From Tamarix chinensis (Eukaryota; Streptophyta; Magnoliopsida; Caryophyllales; Tamaricaceae): a stretch of DNA of 64,000 bases. Made by a program: the position numbers and the translations under genes. The notes under the pieces are model-generated. The model saw nothing but the letters and a program-made list of their open reading frames with translations. It ran no database searches and had not been told where the DNA came from. Every line of letters begins with the position of its first letter. The stretch's first letter is position 1. This document shows positions 21,561 through 33,228 of the stretch, in pieces. The stretch covers positions 56,918,638 through 56,982,637 of the forward strand of contig CM060177.1 in the NCBI GenBank assembly GCA_030549775.1, written 5' to 3'.

Positions 21561-22420
21561 CACAAAATATCATGATTAACACATGTTACATCATATATAA
21601 ACAATATCATGAAAAACACTTATAACCATATAAGAAAATAACACTAAAACTCTTAAAAATCGAATAATATCCTTACCAACTAGGACACCGGGCTCTAAGC
21701 ACGTAAATTATAGACTTCCTCCTCCAAAGCTACTAGAATTCCACCTAGGAAACATAATAAAATTCATGATTAGGCTCAAAGAGTTAAATTGAAAGAGAAA
21801 TCAAGGTAAAGAGGATAAAAATAGAAATAATCGCAGTCAAATAGGAGCTTAAGATGTGTACAGTAATGTGTGATGGAGCTATGGTTAAATTATAGTGGTG
21901 TTTAGATAAGGTTTGGGGGTGAAAATAGGGTTGCATGTCCAAAAATAAGAAGTTCCACGACTGTACTGCAATAGTGCATTGCAGAATGATAGAAAAAAAG
22001 ACGCTTAGCCAGGTGGTGCAAGGGTTGCATGACTATGTAGCAGGAGATTTAAGTGTTTCACGGGCATGCAATAGGTGGTGCATAGGCCATGTACTTTGAA
22101 AAAATGTGACGGACAAGGGAAAGAATAAGGGAAAAGAGGCGGTGGCTGGAAGTGATGGATGGTGACAATGTTAGGGAAGGTTGGGGCAACCTTGGTGGTC
22201 GATCCACTGGCTAATAGGCAGTGTGTGGTAGCCTAAGTGGTGCACGGTGGTGGATTGGTGGTGCGTAGGCCAAAAACTAGGGAAAGAAGGAAGAAGAATA
22301 AGAAGAAAAGAGAGAAGGAGGAAATGAACAGGAAGAGGGAGCTCAAACAATGGTTCTTTGACACAAAGATGGGCAGAATAAGGCCAAACCAAAGAGAAAG
22401 AAGGAGATTGTGAAGTGTAC

Positions 22421-22442
22421 ACACACACACACACACGTGTGT
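22421..22442. repeat. (AC)n microsatellite with GTGTGTG end
   Basis: About nine AC units immediately followed by GTGTGTGC, forming a small inverted structure in the purine-rich part of the family-1 LTR. Confidence 0.9.
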
Positions 22443-23109
22443 GCATATGTAGTGTGAATCGAAAAAGAAGAAAAGAACAAGGGGTGGTTTCTGATGGTGA
22501 TGTTGCAATAGTAAGGTGATGATGGTGATGGTTGTAAGGGACGGTTAAGGGTAGGGTAGTAGCTCCAAAGTGAGGGTGGTGATGGTTGTATGTAGATGTT
22601 GCATGAGAAGTGAAATGGTAAGGGGAATGGAGTGTGCAGAGTGTGTGAATTGTTGTGCAGTCAAGCAGGGATAAGGGAGAAGAAGGAGAAGAAGAAAAAG
22701 AAGAAAGGATTTAAGGTGATATGTGATGGATGCATAAAGGTGATGGTGCAAGTGGGTGGTGCAAGTTGCAAGTGCAAGTTGCAACAAATTCAAATGTTGC
22801 AGTTCAAGGTTGATAGAAGGAGGATAAGAAAGAAGAAGGGAAAAGGATAAAGAAAAGAAAAAGAGAAGGGTTGGGGGATTAGTTTAGGGTGGTTTTGGAT
22901 TAGCGAAAGTAATTAGGATTAGTGGAGATTTTAGCAAGCTTTGATTTTGGTTTACTAATTATAGTTTATCCGAGTCAATGTTTCAGATTTGATGAAAGTT
23001 TTGGGATTAAGGAGTTAGGTTAAGGCTAACATAGGATTTATTGATATTAGAATCAATTTAGGGCGCTAATGATGCGGGATTAGGCTAAGTAAATTTTTGG
23101 AGTTTTATA

Positions 23110-23114
23110 GTAAT
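23110..23114. repeat. Target-site duplication GTAAT, right
   Basis: Pairs with 13,948-13,952 and closes the 9.2-kb LTR insertion in the RPA-like gene. Confidence 0.8.
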
Positions 23115-24290
23115 ATCTGTTGATTGTCCTATGGGCAAACTAACAAACAAATTTTTGTTAGTTGATTTATGTTTGTAGTTGTCATATTTTAAATAAAATA
23201 GCTTAGTAGTTATAACCTATAAGAGAAATAGTGATTAACAAAGTTTTTTTTATCCCTTGCATGTCTGGGTCAATTATTAGTTTGGTCACGTTCCATGTAT
23301 TCAATACCTCCAATTGATCTAAGATCTAAAAAAAAATTATAAATTAATTATAGTTGTAACAATAAGTTTATATTTTCACTCTCTACATAAGAAACTGAGA
23401 TAAAAATACTTCTAAATAAGTTGACTCTATAAAATTGAAGAACAACTATAATTAAATTAGGATTAGTGATTCTAAAATAACCACTTAGTTCTGTTGCGTA
23501 ATCTCCCCATAGTGTACACTGAACTCTATTCTCCCTACAAAATTTGAAAAATGTTAGATAATTATTATAAAGGTGCATATTTATGAATTAAATGATATCT
23601 TGTATGTTTTTACATTTGATCTTCAAGTACAAAGTCTAAGTAGTTTGTCACATGTCCAAATACTTCCTTCTCTCTCACTGAATGTATAGCTAAGACCCTT
23701 CCAATATTATCTATAATATAATAACATGCTTGTTTGTTAAAATCACGTAAATAAAGTAGTTGTCTCTGTATTTTTTTTTCTTACCAATGATAGTTGTTAT
23801 TGCCACTGTTGCTAACTCATGAAATGGAATTAACTTGAATAATTGGATTGGGAATGATTCTATTTCTGATTGCATAATACAATGTGAGAAATTGTGAAGT
23901 ATATTACATAATTGGAGCCTGTAGTTTTTAATTTAAGATGGTTGTCTGCTACGATAAAGTTTTTCACTTGATAATGACGACCTTCCTTCATTATTGTCTT
24001 GTATTATTTTATCTAAGATTTTCTAATTGTTACATGAATCCTTTGGCTCTGTAATTGATTAAAATATCAAGTCAAATATGATATAGGGCCATAAAATATA
24101 TACTTTAAATGTGAAAAATTATTGATGTATAAGTCAAACTTACTTATCTGTCATGAAATATGCATTCCAAGCTGAAAGCTTCAAGTTTGTTTCCATAAGA
24201 AGGATTTTCATAAATCCTTACTAATCTAAGTTTTATTACCCATGTACTCTTTGATGGGTTAATTTCATTAAGTACACTCCACATTGTCAT
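23110..24290 (-). pseudogene. RPA70-like OB-fold gene, 5' part (split gene)
   Basis: The start codon is at 24,290-24,288. Exon 1 (to about 24,144) reads MTMWSVLNEINPSKSTWVIK, then RLVRIYENPSYGNKLEAFSL, the first OB fold (DBD-A). Exon 2 (24,048-23,785) begins SQRIHVTIRKS and contains MKEGRHYQVKNFIVAD; after a frameshift it reads ESFPIQLFKLIPFHELATVA. Exon 3 (about 23,710-23,614) reads NIGRVLAIHSVREKEVFGHV. Exon 4 (from 23,534) reads ENRVQCTLWGDYATELSGYF then LIIVVLQFYRVNLF, the second OB fold (DBD-B). A further exon near 23,320-23,260 has NVTKLIIDPDMQGI. Introns of about 75-95 bp with GT/AG edges separate them. Stops and one frameshift show decay. The rest lies at 13,213-13,952. Confidence 0.85.
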
Positions 24291-25017
24291 TTTTTAGCTG
24301 ATCTACAACATTTAAATGAGTATAAATAATGATTGCAAAACTATAATTGACATTAGCACATATATAAAATATGTTAGAAGAAATTAGAACACAATTTTGA
24401 GCAGAAACCTTTTCTTACCAAACATTAAAGGTTTAGTATATTCAAAATAAATTTGATACAATATGGACTACAACCAATCACACAACAACATGTGGAAATT
24501 AGACAGCTCTCTCATTTTACTATATCAGACAAAGTCAATTAAATGTAAGATATATTTCTTTTATATAACCAATAGAAATATGGCATATGGCATTTTAGAA
24601 TTTGTACTACTGTTATACTGTGTAACACTAAATGCTGTCAATTTACCAAAGTAAAAATATTAACAAATAAATGATAATATAATTTAATATTATGAGCTTA
24701 AGTTTTGGAGGGAAAAAATGATGTAATGTATTACTCTTTTATATATAGTAAGATGAGGTAGAGATATTTGAGTTGCAAACATACTATTTTAGCTAAGGAG
24801 ACGCTTCTCCTAAATTAATTATTTTCTTAGAACATAGATATATTTTTAAGACCGGAGTTCTGGTTGTGAGTCTTTCTTTTTAGCCTTAAATGAGACATGT
24901 TTTAAGTATAATAAGTGTTTTTTTACAAGCTCCCAAATTTTGTGGGCTTAGTTCGGCTTATTTACTTAGCTAAGCAAGTCAATCTAGAGTATTATTTTTA
25001 GACTTATTGATGCTTAA
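24291..25017. other. No gene recognised
   Basis: AT-rich DNA upstream of the RPA-like start. A 63-codon frame at 24,463-24,654 (+) has no recognised motif. If the RPA-like gene belongs to a Helitron, that element's 5' end might lie here, but I see no convincing terminus. Confidence 0.4.
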
Positions 25018-25545
25018 CATAATGAGTCGTTTCAAAAATACACTATTTTATATAATTTTATAATGATAAACAAAGAATAAATTCTAAATTAAGAATATGG
25101 ATGAAGGATCACACAAAGTAATTCTTCAAACTAGTTTTGAAGTAGATAACTCTCAAAGGATCTCTAATGAAGAAACACACAATAAAATTCACTAGATAAC
25201 TCTATACATACTCACACAAGAAAGATATAGAAGGTTTCTAAATTATCACTCACACAGATAAAATAATTCAGAGAGATGTTTAGCTTACAACTCACACATA
25301 TAACGTAAACATAGAACAAAGAAACTCACATAGGGTTTCAACAAGAGAAAACTCAATTTTATAACTCCATTCAACTATCATCCTCAAATAATGAGTTCAC
25401 ATGGGGTATTTATAATATAATATCTATCTCATCATGTAACCTCCTCAATAATAAGCTTAACTAAGTCAAAATAACATAAACACTAATAAAATCACTATTC
25501 ATGTGAATAGTAATCTCCTATGATAATAATAATTAAGTCCTAACA
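25018..25545 (-). mobile_element. Copia-like solo LTR, about 528 bp
   Basis: On the minus strand it starts TGTTAGGACTTAATTATT at 25,545 and ends AAGCATCA at 25,018. A TATAAATACCCC motif near 25,405 is followed by GTGAACTC, a typical LTR promoter layout. GACTT stands directly outside the 25,545 end (25,546-25,550) and again at 25,011-25,015, two bases away from the other end, so the target duplication is plausible but imperfect. No internal region adjoins. Confidence 0.5.
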
Positions 25546-25639
25546 GACTTTTAAAAAGATAAAATACATCATAAGATAAAAGATAAACCTTGTTTAATTT
25601 CTTAATGATTAAGAAAATAAATTAATTAACTAATCTAAA

Positions 25640-26626
25640 ATAAAAATAGAGGGAATTTGTTCCAAAAGAAAGACTCAACTTCCTTATAAATCTAACACTC
25701 TCTTGCTTAAAGATAATTAAGGAGCTATAGAAAGGTATTTGAAGAGTAGAAAATAGCCAAAACTAAGCTTGAATTAGGGAGAAAAGAACACAAGTTAAGA
25801 TAACTAGAACATTTTAGTGGTTGAAAGAAAAGTGAGTTGAAGGGACTATTAAAGCTATTTATAGCTAACAAATCGATATAAGAAAAAGTGTGGTTATGAT
25901 TTAAAAAAAAATCCTAATTTTTACTATTCAAATTTGACCTAAATGGGTGGACTTCATCAAAGATAGGTTAACCTTTCTTCTAGAACTAAAATGATGATTT
26001 CTAGAGAATGTTGGTTGAAGTCGCTAAATAAATGTCAAACACATGAGAGGAAATGAATGATCAACATGAGAAGGAATATCCTAGTTGGGCAGAGGTAAGT
26101 TTGGGAATTGAAGCAATGATTGCAAAAGTGTGTAAAGGAGAGAGTGGGAAAAAGATAAGGCTATCAGTTTGAGGTAGAAGCTCTTAAATAAGTGCATGAT
26201 AAGAAAGTTAAGAATATCTAAAGAATGGCTTGGAACAATATTATCAAGGTTCCATTTTGGTATAAAAAGGTTTTTATTTTATTTTAGAAAATTGAGTTGT
26301 GAAAATGTATTGAGCTCAACAAAATAGTCAATTGGTTTGGCCTACCAATTGACTGTTCTACCAACTAGTCAATTGGTTGCCCAAACTAGTCAATTGGTTT
26401 GGTCAAGAAAAACCCTATAGTAGGAATGAAAAACCTATTGATAAATTCATGGAACCAATTAATGGGTCCTCTTGAGATTTCATTTTATTCAATTTTCAAA
26501 AAATATTCAAATTTAACTTTTTCTCAAACTCAATTATAGTTCAAAATCAAAACAAATTATTATCAAATTTTAATAAACATGACAACTTCCCATTCAACAG
26601 AGCTTATAAAAATATGGGGTATTACA
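25640..26626 (-). repeat. Element A 3' LTR, truncated (family 2)
   Basis: The LTR start is at 26,626 (TGTAATACCCCATATTTTTA on the minus strand). It is similar to the first kilobase of the 5' LTR at 36,390-37,412: an ATAGAGGGAATTTG motif, TTGCTTAA.GATAA, TATTTATAGC and the AGTCAATTGGTTTGG-type minirepeats at about 26,320-26,445. Homology stops near 25,640, so about 2.4 kb is missing. Confidence 0.8.
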
Positions 26627-26645
26627 ACACTACCCCCTTAAAGAG
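26627..26645 (-). promoter_or_regulatory. Polypurine tract of element A
   Basis: The minus strand reads CTTTAAGGGGGTAGTGT directly before the LTR start. Element B has the equivalent TTCTTTAAGGGGATAATG at about 59,559. Confidence 0.7.
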
Positions 26646-26689
26646 GTCACCTCCTTGAAGCCTACTAACTATGGTCTAAGCACAATACA

Positions 26690-28215
26690 TAACACATATA
26701 ATGATTCACACAGTATATTCAACAAGGAAAAAGGGCACTACCTCCTTAAAGTAAAGACTACACCATATACATCACACTATGAGAACAACTCTGGATATTT
26801 CACTCGATCCTCCTCCTCAGCCTCCCCATTAGCCTCATAGGCATCATTCCATGACCAAAGGACCTTTAATAGTAAAAAAAATTTCATGAGCATCAACTGG
26901 GTCTTTTTCTCTTAGATACTTACTGGTCGTTCTTTATAAGTGAAAAACTCATCAAGCTGTAATGACTCCAAGTGGATGACATGCAAATGATCTGCTATAT
27001 ATTTCTTCAATTAGAATATGTGAAAGGCATCATATACCCACAATAATTCCATTAGTAGGGATAAATGGTAAGAAACCTCACCAAAATGATCCATAATCTC
27101 ATATGGTTTAATGTACTTAGGACTGAGCTTACCCTTCCTAACAGACCTCATGACTTCCTTAGTGGGAGAGACCCTAAAAAAGGCTCTATCGCCCACCTCA
27201 TAACCCTCGATTCTTCTTCTCAAGTTTGTGTATCTCTTCTATCGGTCCTTGACTGCTCCTTATCCAATCCTAAATTAGTCTGATCTACCTCATCATCTCC
27301 TTGATAATCTCTTGTCCTACCACAATTGTTTATCATTCCATCATATGAGACTTCGACACTTTATCCCATACAAGGCTTCAAAAGGAGAAATCTTGATAAT
27401 AGCGTGATAATTGTTGCTATAGGAGAACTCGATCAAGTCTAAGCGGTCCTCCCAACTACCCCTAAAATCCAACACACATGCTCAAAGCATGTTCTCTAAA
27501 GTCTAAATGGTCCTCTGCGTTTGACCATCCATACCTAGGAAAAAAGTAGTACTCATCTTCAATTGAGTCCCAAAGCCATCTTGTAACTTTTTTAGAATTT
27601 TGACAATAATCTAGAATCTCAATCTAATATAATGTCTCTAACGACCCCATGCAATTACAAAACATGCTTCCTACAAGTGTTGGTTAGCTGCTCCATACTC
27701 CACATCATCTTCATGGGTATGAATACTGCCAACTTATTCAAGCGATCTACAACAACCCAAATTTAATCACAAACATTATGAGTCCTCGAGAGACCCACCA
27801 TGAATTCCATCATTATACTATCCCACTTTCCTTTTGGAACTTTTAGTGGTTGTACCAACCTTGCAGGCCTCTTATGCTAAATCTTGACCTTTTGACTGGT
27901 TAGACATCGAATAACAAAATTTGCCACCTCCCATTTGATATGGGGCTACCAATATACCTTCTTCAAATTCATGTGCAACTTTTCCCCTTTAGGGTAGATG
28001 GAATAAGGAGTACAATATCCTTCCTTTGGGATTTTCTTCTTAAGCTTGACACTTACCTGGGGTATATACCACCTACTGCGGTAGTTGACACTTACCTAGG
28101 GTATATACCACCTACTGCGGTAGTTGACACTACCATCCTCATGGAGTTGGAACCCTTGGGATTTTCCCTCTCTAATATCCTATTAATCCTTTTGAGCTTA
28201 ATATCACCAAGTTGA
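26690..28215 (-). pseudogene. Element A integrase
   Basis: Integrase inserts the element's cDNA. The C-terminal part is clearest: 27,223-27,011 reads RRRIEGYEVGDRAFFRVSPT, then MRSVRKGKLSPKYIKPYEIM and HFGEVSYHLSL, the GPY/F-type module before the C-terminal tail. A tail with HLESLQLDEFFTYKERPV continues at about 26,980-26,890. The zinc-finger and catalytic core lie at 28,215-27,230 but are broken by stops. A 39-bp tandem duplication sits at 28,046-28,125. It is equivalent to the integrase of element B. Confidence 0.8.
28046..28125 (-). repeat. 39-bp tandem duplication inside integrase
   Basis: GACACTTACCTGGGGTATAT starts at 28,048 and again (one mismatch) at 28,087. The unit is 39 bp, i.e. 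13 codons, so it is in frame. Confidence 0.9.
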
Positions 28216-28990
28216 TGAGCTCAAATTTCCCCAAAGATTGAATGAGTGATGGTGAGTACACTCATTCTTGCCTCCAAACTACTAGCGGTGATTAGCTCAA
28301 CCTCCATCTTCCTAAACTCTCGACATAGATGATTTAACAATACAATTGTGCTCAAGGAATGTGATGTCTTTTGGCTAAGTGCATCTACCGCCTCATTAGC
28401 CTTACCATCATGGTAGGTCAAATTTAGGTTGTAATCTTTTACTAAATCCAACCATCGTTGTTATCTCAAATTTATCTTTCACTATGTAAAGATGTACTTG
28501 GCTCTCTTATGATCCATGTAGAACTTGCACTAAACCCCATAAAGGTAATGCCTCCAAATTATAAGAGTAAACACTATTGTGGAAAGCTCTTAGTTGTACG
28601 TTAGGTAGTTCTATTCATTCTACTTCAGTTGTCAATAAGCATATGCCACCACTTTTCCATGTTGCATCAACATGCAACCTAATCCAAGCTTATAAGTGTC
28701 TTTATATACTTCCAAATCATAAGATCCACTTGAAAATGTGAGCACTAGGGCTATAGTCAATTACTTCTTCAACTCCTCTAAAACCTGACCATACTTCTCA
28801 TCCCACTAACATTGTGTAGCCTTCTTTAGTAAGTTGGTCAACGAACAAGCTATCTTACAGAAGTATACAACAAAACTACGGTAGTAACCATCTAATCTCG
28901 AAATTTTACTCATCCCTTGATAGAATTTAGTGCTAGCTGCTCAGAGACTACTTAAACCTTGGAAGGATCTACTATTACCCTATCCTTGGA
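28216..28990 (-). pseudogene. Element A RNase H
   Basis: Degrades the RNA strand of the RNA/DNA hybrid. The end of the domain reads DLVKDYNLNLTYHDGKANEA then VDALSQKTS (28,451-28,360), the typical RNase H exit motif. Upstream on the minus strand, LYGV and DHKR fragments at about 28,560-28,500 fit the expected order. Stops interrupt it. Confidence 0.75.
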
Positions 28991-29570
28991 GATTACATGT
29001 CTAAGAAAAGCCACTTGATCTAGTTAAAACTCACACTTTGAAAGTTTGGCACACAACTAGTGCGACCTTAACAATGCCAAAGTCTGCCTTATATGTTGTT
29101 CATACTTTTCTTGATCACTCGAGTAGATGAGGATTTTATCATTGACCACCACGATGAAATGATGTAAGAACAATTAAAAAATCTAGTTCATGAAGGGAAT
29201 GAATACTGCTGGTGCATTAGTGAGTCCAAAAGGCATTACTATGAACTTAGAATGGCCATTTCTTATCTGAAATGTAGTCTTTGGGACATCCTTCTCTAAT
29301 ATCCTCAATTCATGGTAGCTTAACTGAAGATTAATCTTGAAGAATACCTTTGCTCCCTTGAGATGGTCAACTAGGTCATTAATCCTTGACAACGGATAAT
29401 GGTTCTTTATTATAACTTAATTCAACCCTTAGTAATCGATGCACAATCTTAGGCTCCCATCCTTTTTCTTTACAATTAGACTGGTGCTCCTCATGGAGAT
29501 ATACTTGGTTGGATGTAGCCTTCCCCAACAACTCCTCTAATTGGACCTTGAGCTATTTCTATAGGTATTG
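28991..29570 (-). pseudogene. Element A reverse transcriptase
   Basis: Copies element RNA into DNA. Minus-strand reading at 29,392-29,183 gives [39 protein letters not shown] and [25 protein letters not shown] sequence, conserved RT blocks of Ty3/gypsy. The catalytic box near 29,150-29,120 reads VVVNDKILIYS where xDDILIYS is expected, so the second aspartate is replaced by lysine and the enzyme would be dead. Further stops occur. Confidence 0.88.
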
Positions 29571-30932
29571 GTTTCATCCCTAGTAATATGTCCACGTAAA
29601 ATCGATAGCTCAAACTATTAGCATTCTTACAATTCCCTCAGGGAGTACATTTGGATATTTACATATCACTACAGCTTGCTCTAATAACATATCAACTGAA
29701 TCATTATCTCGAATACTGCATAAGAATAGCGGATATCCTTTGCAAAAAAGGTTTCTCATTACAATTTCCAAGATGATTTTTGCAGAGGGTTTAGGTTCAC
29801 ACTTTTGATATGAGATCCTATCACCCTTTGGTCATCCCAAAACCACACGTTCTTACATGTAATCTATAAATGCTCAGTACTTTCCCAACATTTCCATTCT
29901 AACTATATCAAAGTTTGAAATTTAATCTCCACGAGATCTAAGGGAAATCTTACTCCCCACCTATTGTGGTTATCCGTTTATAGAATTTAGAGCATTTAAT
30001 TCTATCCCCCAAGGGTAACAAAATAGAAGTAGAAATAGTATTGGAAGGAGACAAAGTAACTCTAGCTATGAATGAGGATGGCACAAAATAATGTGATGCA
30101 CTAGATTGACATAATAGACATGTTGGAAAGGTAGAGATAGTAAGCATATAGGTTACCACACTGGCCTAATACTCTCCCTCTAACTAGTTGATTACCTTCA
30201 AGCATCCTCCTAAAGAAATCCTTGCGGCACCGGCTAATCCTTGAGTTTTCTAAAGGGTACGAGGCTTCTGATTTCTAGATTGACTCACTCGATTGTAAAC
30301 ATGAGCTAGTGATAGCAGAAACCTTAAAATATATTCTTGTAATTGGTGAATAGATCTGGTGCTTTTAATTTAAGTCTAACCTCTCTAAATACTACCACCT
30401 CCAATATAGCACTCATAGGCTTTGTGTCCAACCATACCTCACCAATTCCAAGTCACCTTGTTGCCTCCACAATCTAATAACAGGTGATCTACACAGCAAT
30501 GCTTATAGTGATAATACCTCTCCTCGGCATGTCCCCTAGACTGACCTCTAACTTGAACCCCATACTCCTACCATACTTAGGTGCCATGCTTCATCTAGAA
30601 TAGGTCTTCTTTTTGTTATTAGGATGTTGATGGCCCTTAAACTTCCTCTTGCCCCAACTGGGCACTATAGGATTAGAAGACTCGGGAAGCCTCCAAAGCC
30701 TGCTTATACATTCCCACCATATCTGGTGGAAGCAACTCCCACTAACAACTCTTGGCATGTGATTCCCAGACCAATCTTGAAATGGTGAACTTGCATCACC
30801 TCATTAGCTTCTACCTTTAGAGAAAACTAGACCAAGTCCATAAATCTCATGTAGCACTCCTCTATCATCATGCCTCCCTGTTGAAGGGCCATGAACTCGT
30901 TGTCCTTCTTTGTATGAAGGTGAGTGGGAAAT
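29571..30932 (-). pseudogene. Element A gag 3' part and protease
   Basis: Gag coats the RNA and protease cleaves the polyprotein. Reading down the minus strand, 30,932 onward gives THLHTKKDNEFMALQQ and CYMRFMDLV, typical gag phrases, then ELLVGVAST. Around 30,490-30,420 a degenerate zinc-knuckle pair reads CGGNKVTW..  with CGMVGHKAYE-like sequence in element B as the better-preserved guide. The protease region follows (about 30,200-29,600) without a clear DTG. Many stops. Confidence 0.65.
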
Positions 30933-30937
30933 AACCT

Positions 30938-33228
30938 TATAACACCCTAATTTTTAATACTAAATTTTTTTGTTTTGCAGCAGAAGTAATTAAGTAAAAT
31001 AGTAGGGGTTACCACTGTGATGGACATAATTATAGATTATGCAACCATCCTTACATCAATCACAAGGCTAAAACATTTAAGGTAATATAAGGAAATTAGA
31101 AAATAAAAGAATATTTATAGTAGAATACTGAGTTTGGAGTCTAACTCCAAGTTTAACAATACAAACTACAAAAGGGGGATACTATGGCTCAAGAATCCCA
31201 AAAAGAGCATCCACATAAATACATAAATTGGATAATGAACACTTCACCCAACCCTAACATTTATGAAGTCACTCATCCCCACATAAGGTGTCATAGGCTG
31301 CAAAATCATCTAACTGATCTTCTGAGACTTGCACATAAGATTTAGGGTCTTTTGCTTGTGGGAATGAGCAGCAACCATAAAACAGGTGGTTAGTACACTA
31401 CGTAATGAGCAAGGGAAAAATACTATCAAAATAGGGATATAAATAGCACATGCTTTCACATTAGATAATAAGGGAATAATTAATAAAGGAAACATCTCAT
31501 AAGACATAATATGATCTAGATTCCTTTATTAAGTATATTCATTTTCATTCTTTTATATACGTTGAGTGTAGGAACCCCACTATTCCTAAACCAGTGAAAA
31601 AGTTTGAAATTCTTTTCAGGAACAACACACTTGAGCCACTATTTTTTCTGGTGGAATTTAGATTAAAAACATCCTCTTAGGGTAAAATGCTCTTGAGCCA
31701 CTATTCTCCCCAATGGAATGAAATATATATATATATATATAGATCCCCTTAGCCCTACTCACGTGCTCTTTCAATTTAAGTAATTAGTATCTTATTCAAG
31801 ATTGATTCTCAGGCATATGACACATTAAAAACAGATATGCATATGGCATAGGTCAAAGTCTTTAAGTCCTTTCGAACCCTAATTGCACACCCTTTAGTAT
31901 CCTTAACACATGTTACCTCATGTATAAAAAATATTATGATAAATACATATAACCATACAAGAAACATCAAAACCCCTAAACATCAAATACTATCCTTAAC
32001 AACTAGGATACCGGGCTCTAAGCATGCAAATCCTAGACTTCCTCCTCTGAAGCTACTGGAATACCACCTATGAACATAATAAAAATCACCACTAGGCTTG
32101 AAGAGTTAAATTGAAGGAGAAATCAAGGTAAATAGGGTAAATATAGATATAACCATAGTTAAATAGGAGCTTGATATGTATTGATGTGTAAAGAAATGTG
32201 TAGTGGAGCTATGGTTACATTTTGGTGGTGTTTGGATAAGGTTTTGGGGTGAAAATAGGGGTGCATAGCTAAAGAAATGAAGTTGCACGACTGTGTAATA
32301 GGTGATGCAACTTCTGGTCAAGAGAAAATATGCTACATGGCCAGGTGGTGTGGAATTTGCACGGCTATGCGGCAAGAGGTTGAGAGGAAAAATCACATAC
32401 GGTTAGGCGGTGTGAAATCTGCACGGCTATGCAACAAGAGGACGAGAGGAAAAATCACACATGGTATAGGAGAGTGTGAAGTATATATGTACATACATAC
32501 ATGTGTGCATGTGTGGTGTGAGTTAGGAAGGACGATAAGAATAGGGGGCTGGTGTGCGACAGTGCTGATGGTGCAGCTGCAAGGTGATGATGATGATGTT
32601 GATGGTTGCAAAGGATGGTTAGGGTAGGGTAGTAGCTGCAGGGTGAGGGTTGTGATGGTTGATGGAGGTGTAACATGAGAAGGGAAAATGCAGGGGAAAT
32701 TGAGTATGTGTGGAGTGTGCTTAATAGGTTTAGTTGGGTAGGGATAAGGAAGTAGAAGGAGAAGAAGAAAAAGAAGAAAGGAGGTAAGGTGATGGGTGAT
32801 AATTGTAAAAAGGTGATGGTGCAAGTGGGTGGTGCAAGTTTCAAGTGTAAGTTGCAACTAAATCAAATATGCATCATGAGGTTAGCGGGAGGAGGAGAAG
32901 AAAGAAAGAAAAGAAAAGGAAAAATAAAAATAAAAAGAGTATGGTTAGGGGATTAGTTTAGGGTGATTTTAGATTAGCTAAAGTAATTAGGATTAGTGGA
33001 AATTTTAGTGGGCTTTGATTTTGGTTTACAAATTACGGTTTATCAAAGTTAAGGTTTTGGAATTGGTTAAAGTTTTGGGATTAAGGAGTTAGGTTAAGGC
33101 TTTGGAATCAGTTAAAGTTTTGGGATTAAGGAGTTAGATTAAGGCTAACATAATATTTATTGAGATTAGAATTAAATTAGGGTGCTAATGACGTGGGATT
33201 AAGCTAAGAAAATTTTTGGGGTATTACA
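30938..33228 (-). mobile_element. Family-1 solo LTR inside element A gag, about 2.29 kb
   Basis: The LTR 5' end is at 33,228 (TGTAATACCCCAAAAATTTT on the minus strand) and the 3' end is TATAACACCC at 30,938. It shares its layout with the LTR at 13,953-23,109: hairpin minirepeats (31,560-31,715), an AACTAGGATACCGGGCTC motif, a purine-rich tract (32,260-32,945) and the same terminal 250 bp. GAAAT follows the right end (33,229) and also lies at 30,928-30,932, five bases outside the left end. Removing the sequence between rejoins gag as CRFPTHLHTKK, so the insertion is real though the left boundary has five unexplained bases. Orientation is minus. Confidence 0.8.
31726..31742. repeat. (TA)n microsatellite
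   Basis: About eight AT/TA units directly after the last hairpin minirepeat of the LTR, at the same place as the (GA)n run at 14,727 in the related LTR. Confidence 0.9.

Larger units (their letters stand above)
13953..23109 (-). mobile_element. Family-1 solo LTR with nested insertion
   Basis: Ends are TATAATATTCCC at 13,953 and TTTTATA at 23,109, i.e. the TGTAATA...TTACA form with G-to-A and C-to-T changes, and the TSD GTAAT is perfect on both sides. Without the nested insert (15,896-21,286) the LTR is about 3.77 kb. Its right 1.4 kb is closely paralleled by the LTR at 30,938-33,228: a GAAGCTACTGGAATACCACC-like motif, AAATAGGAGCTT and a GGATTAGTTTAGGGTG motif occur in the same order. Its left part holds hairpin minirepeats at 14,540-15,000. 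No gag or pol lies inside, so it is a solo LTR, with its 3' end at the left. It splits the RPA-like pseudogene and is therefore younger than that gene. Confidence 0.85.

Noticed and set aside
24463..24654. 63-codon plus-strand frame
   Set aside because: No motif, AT-rich composition, and no neighbour in the same sense. It is of a length expected by chance.
29000..29600. Endogenous pararetrovirus (caulimovirid)
   Set aside because: Gag zinc knuckle, integrase, LTRs and tRNA PBS in gypsy order are all present, and no movement-protein-like sequence was seen. A Ty3/gypsy element explains it.
32393..32857. 154-codon minus-strand frame
   Set aside because: It has the same kind of pyrimidine-rich LTR sequence as at 22,545-22,793, with overlapping open frames. 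Similarity between the two reflects the shared LTR, not a protein family.
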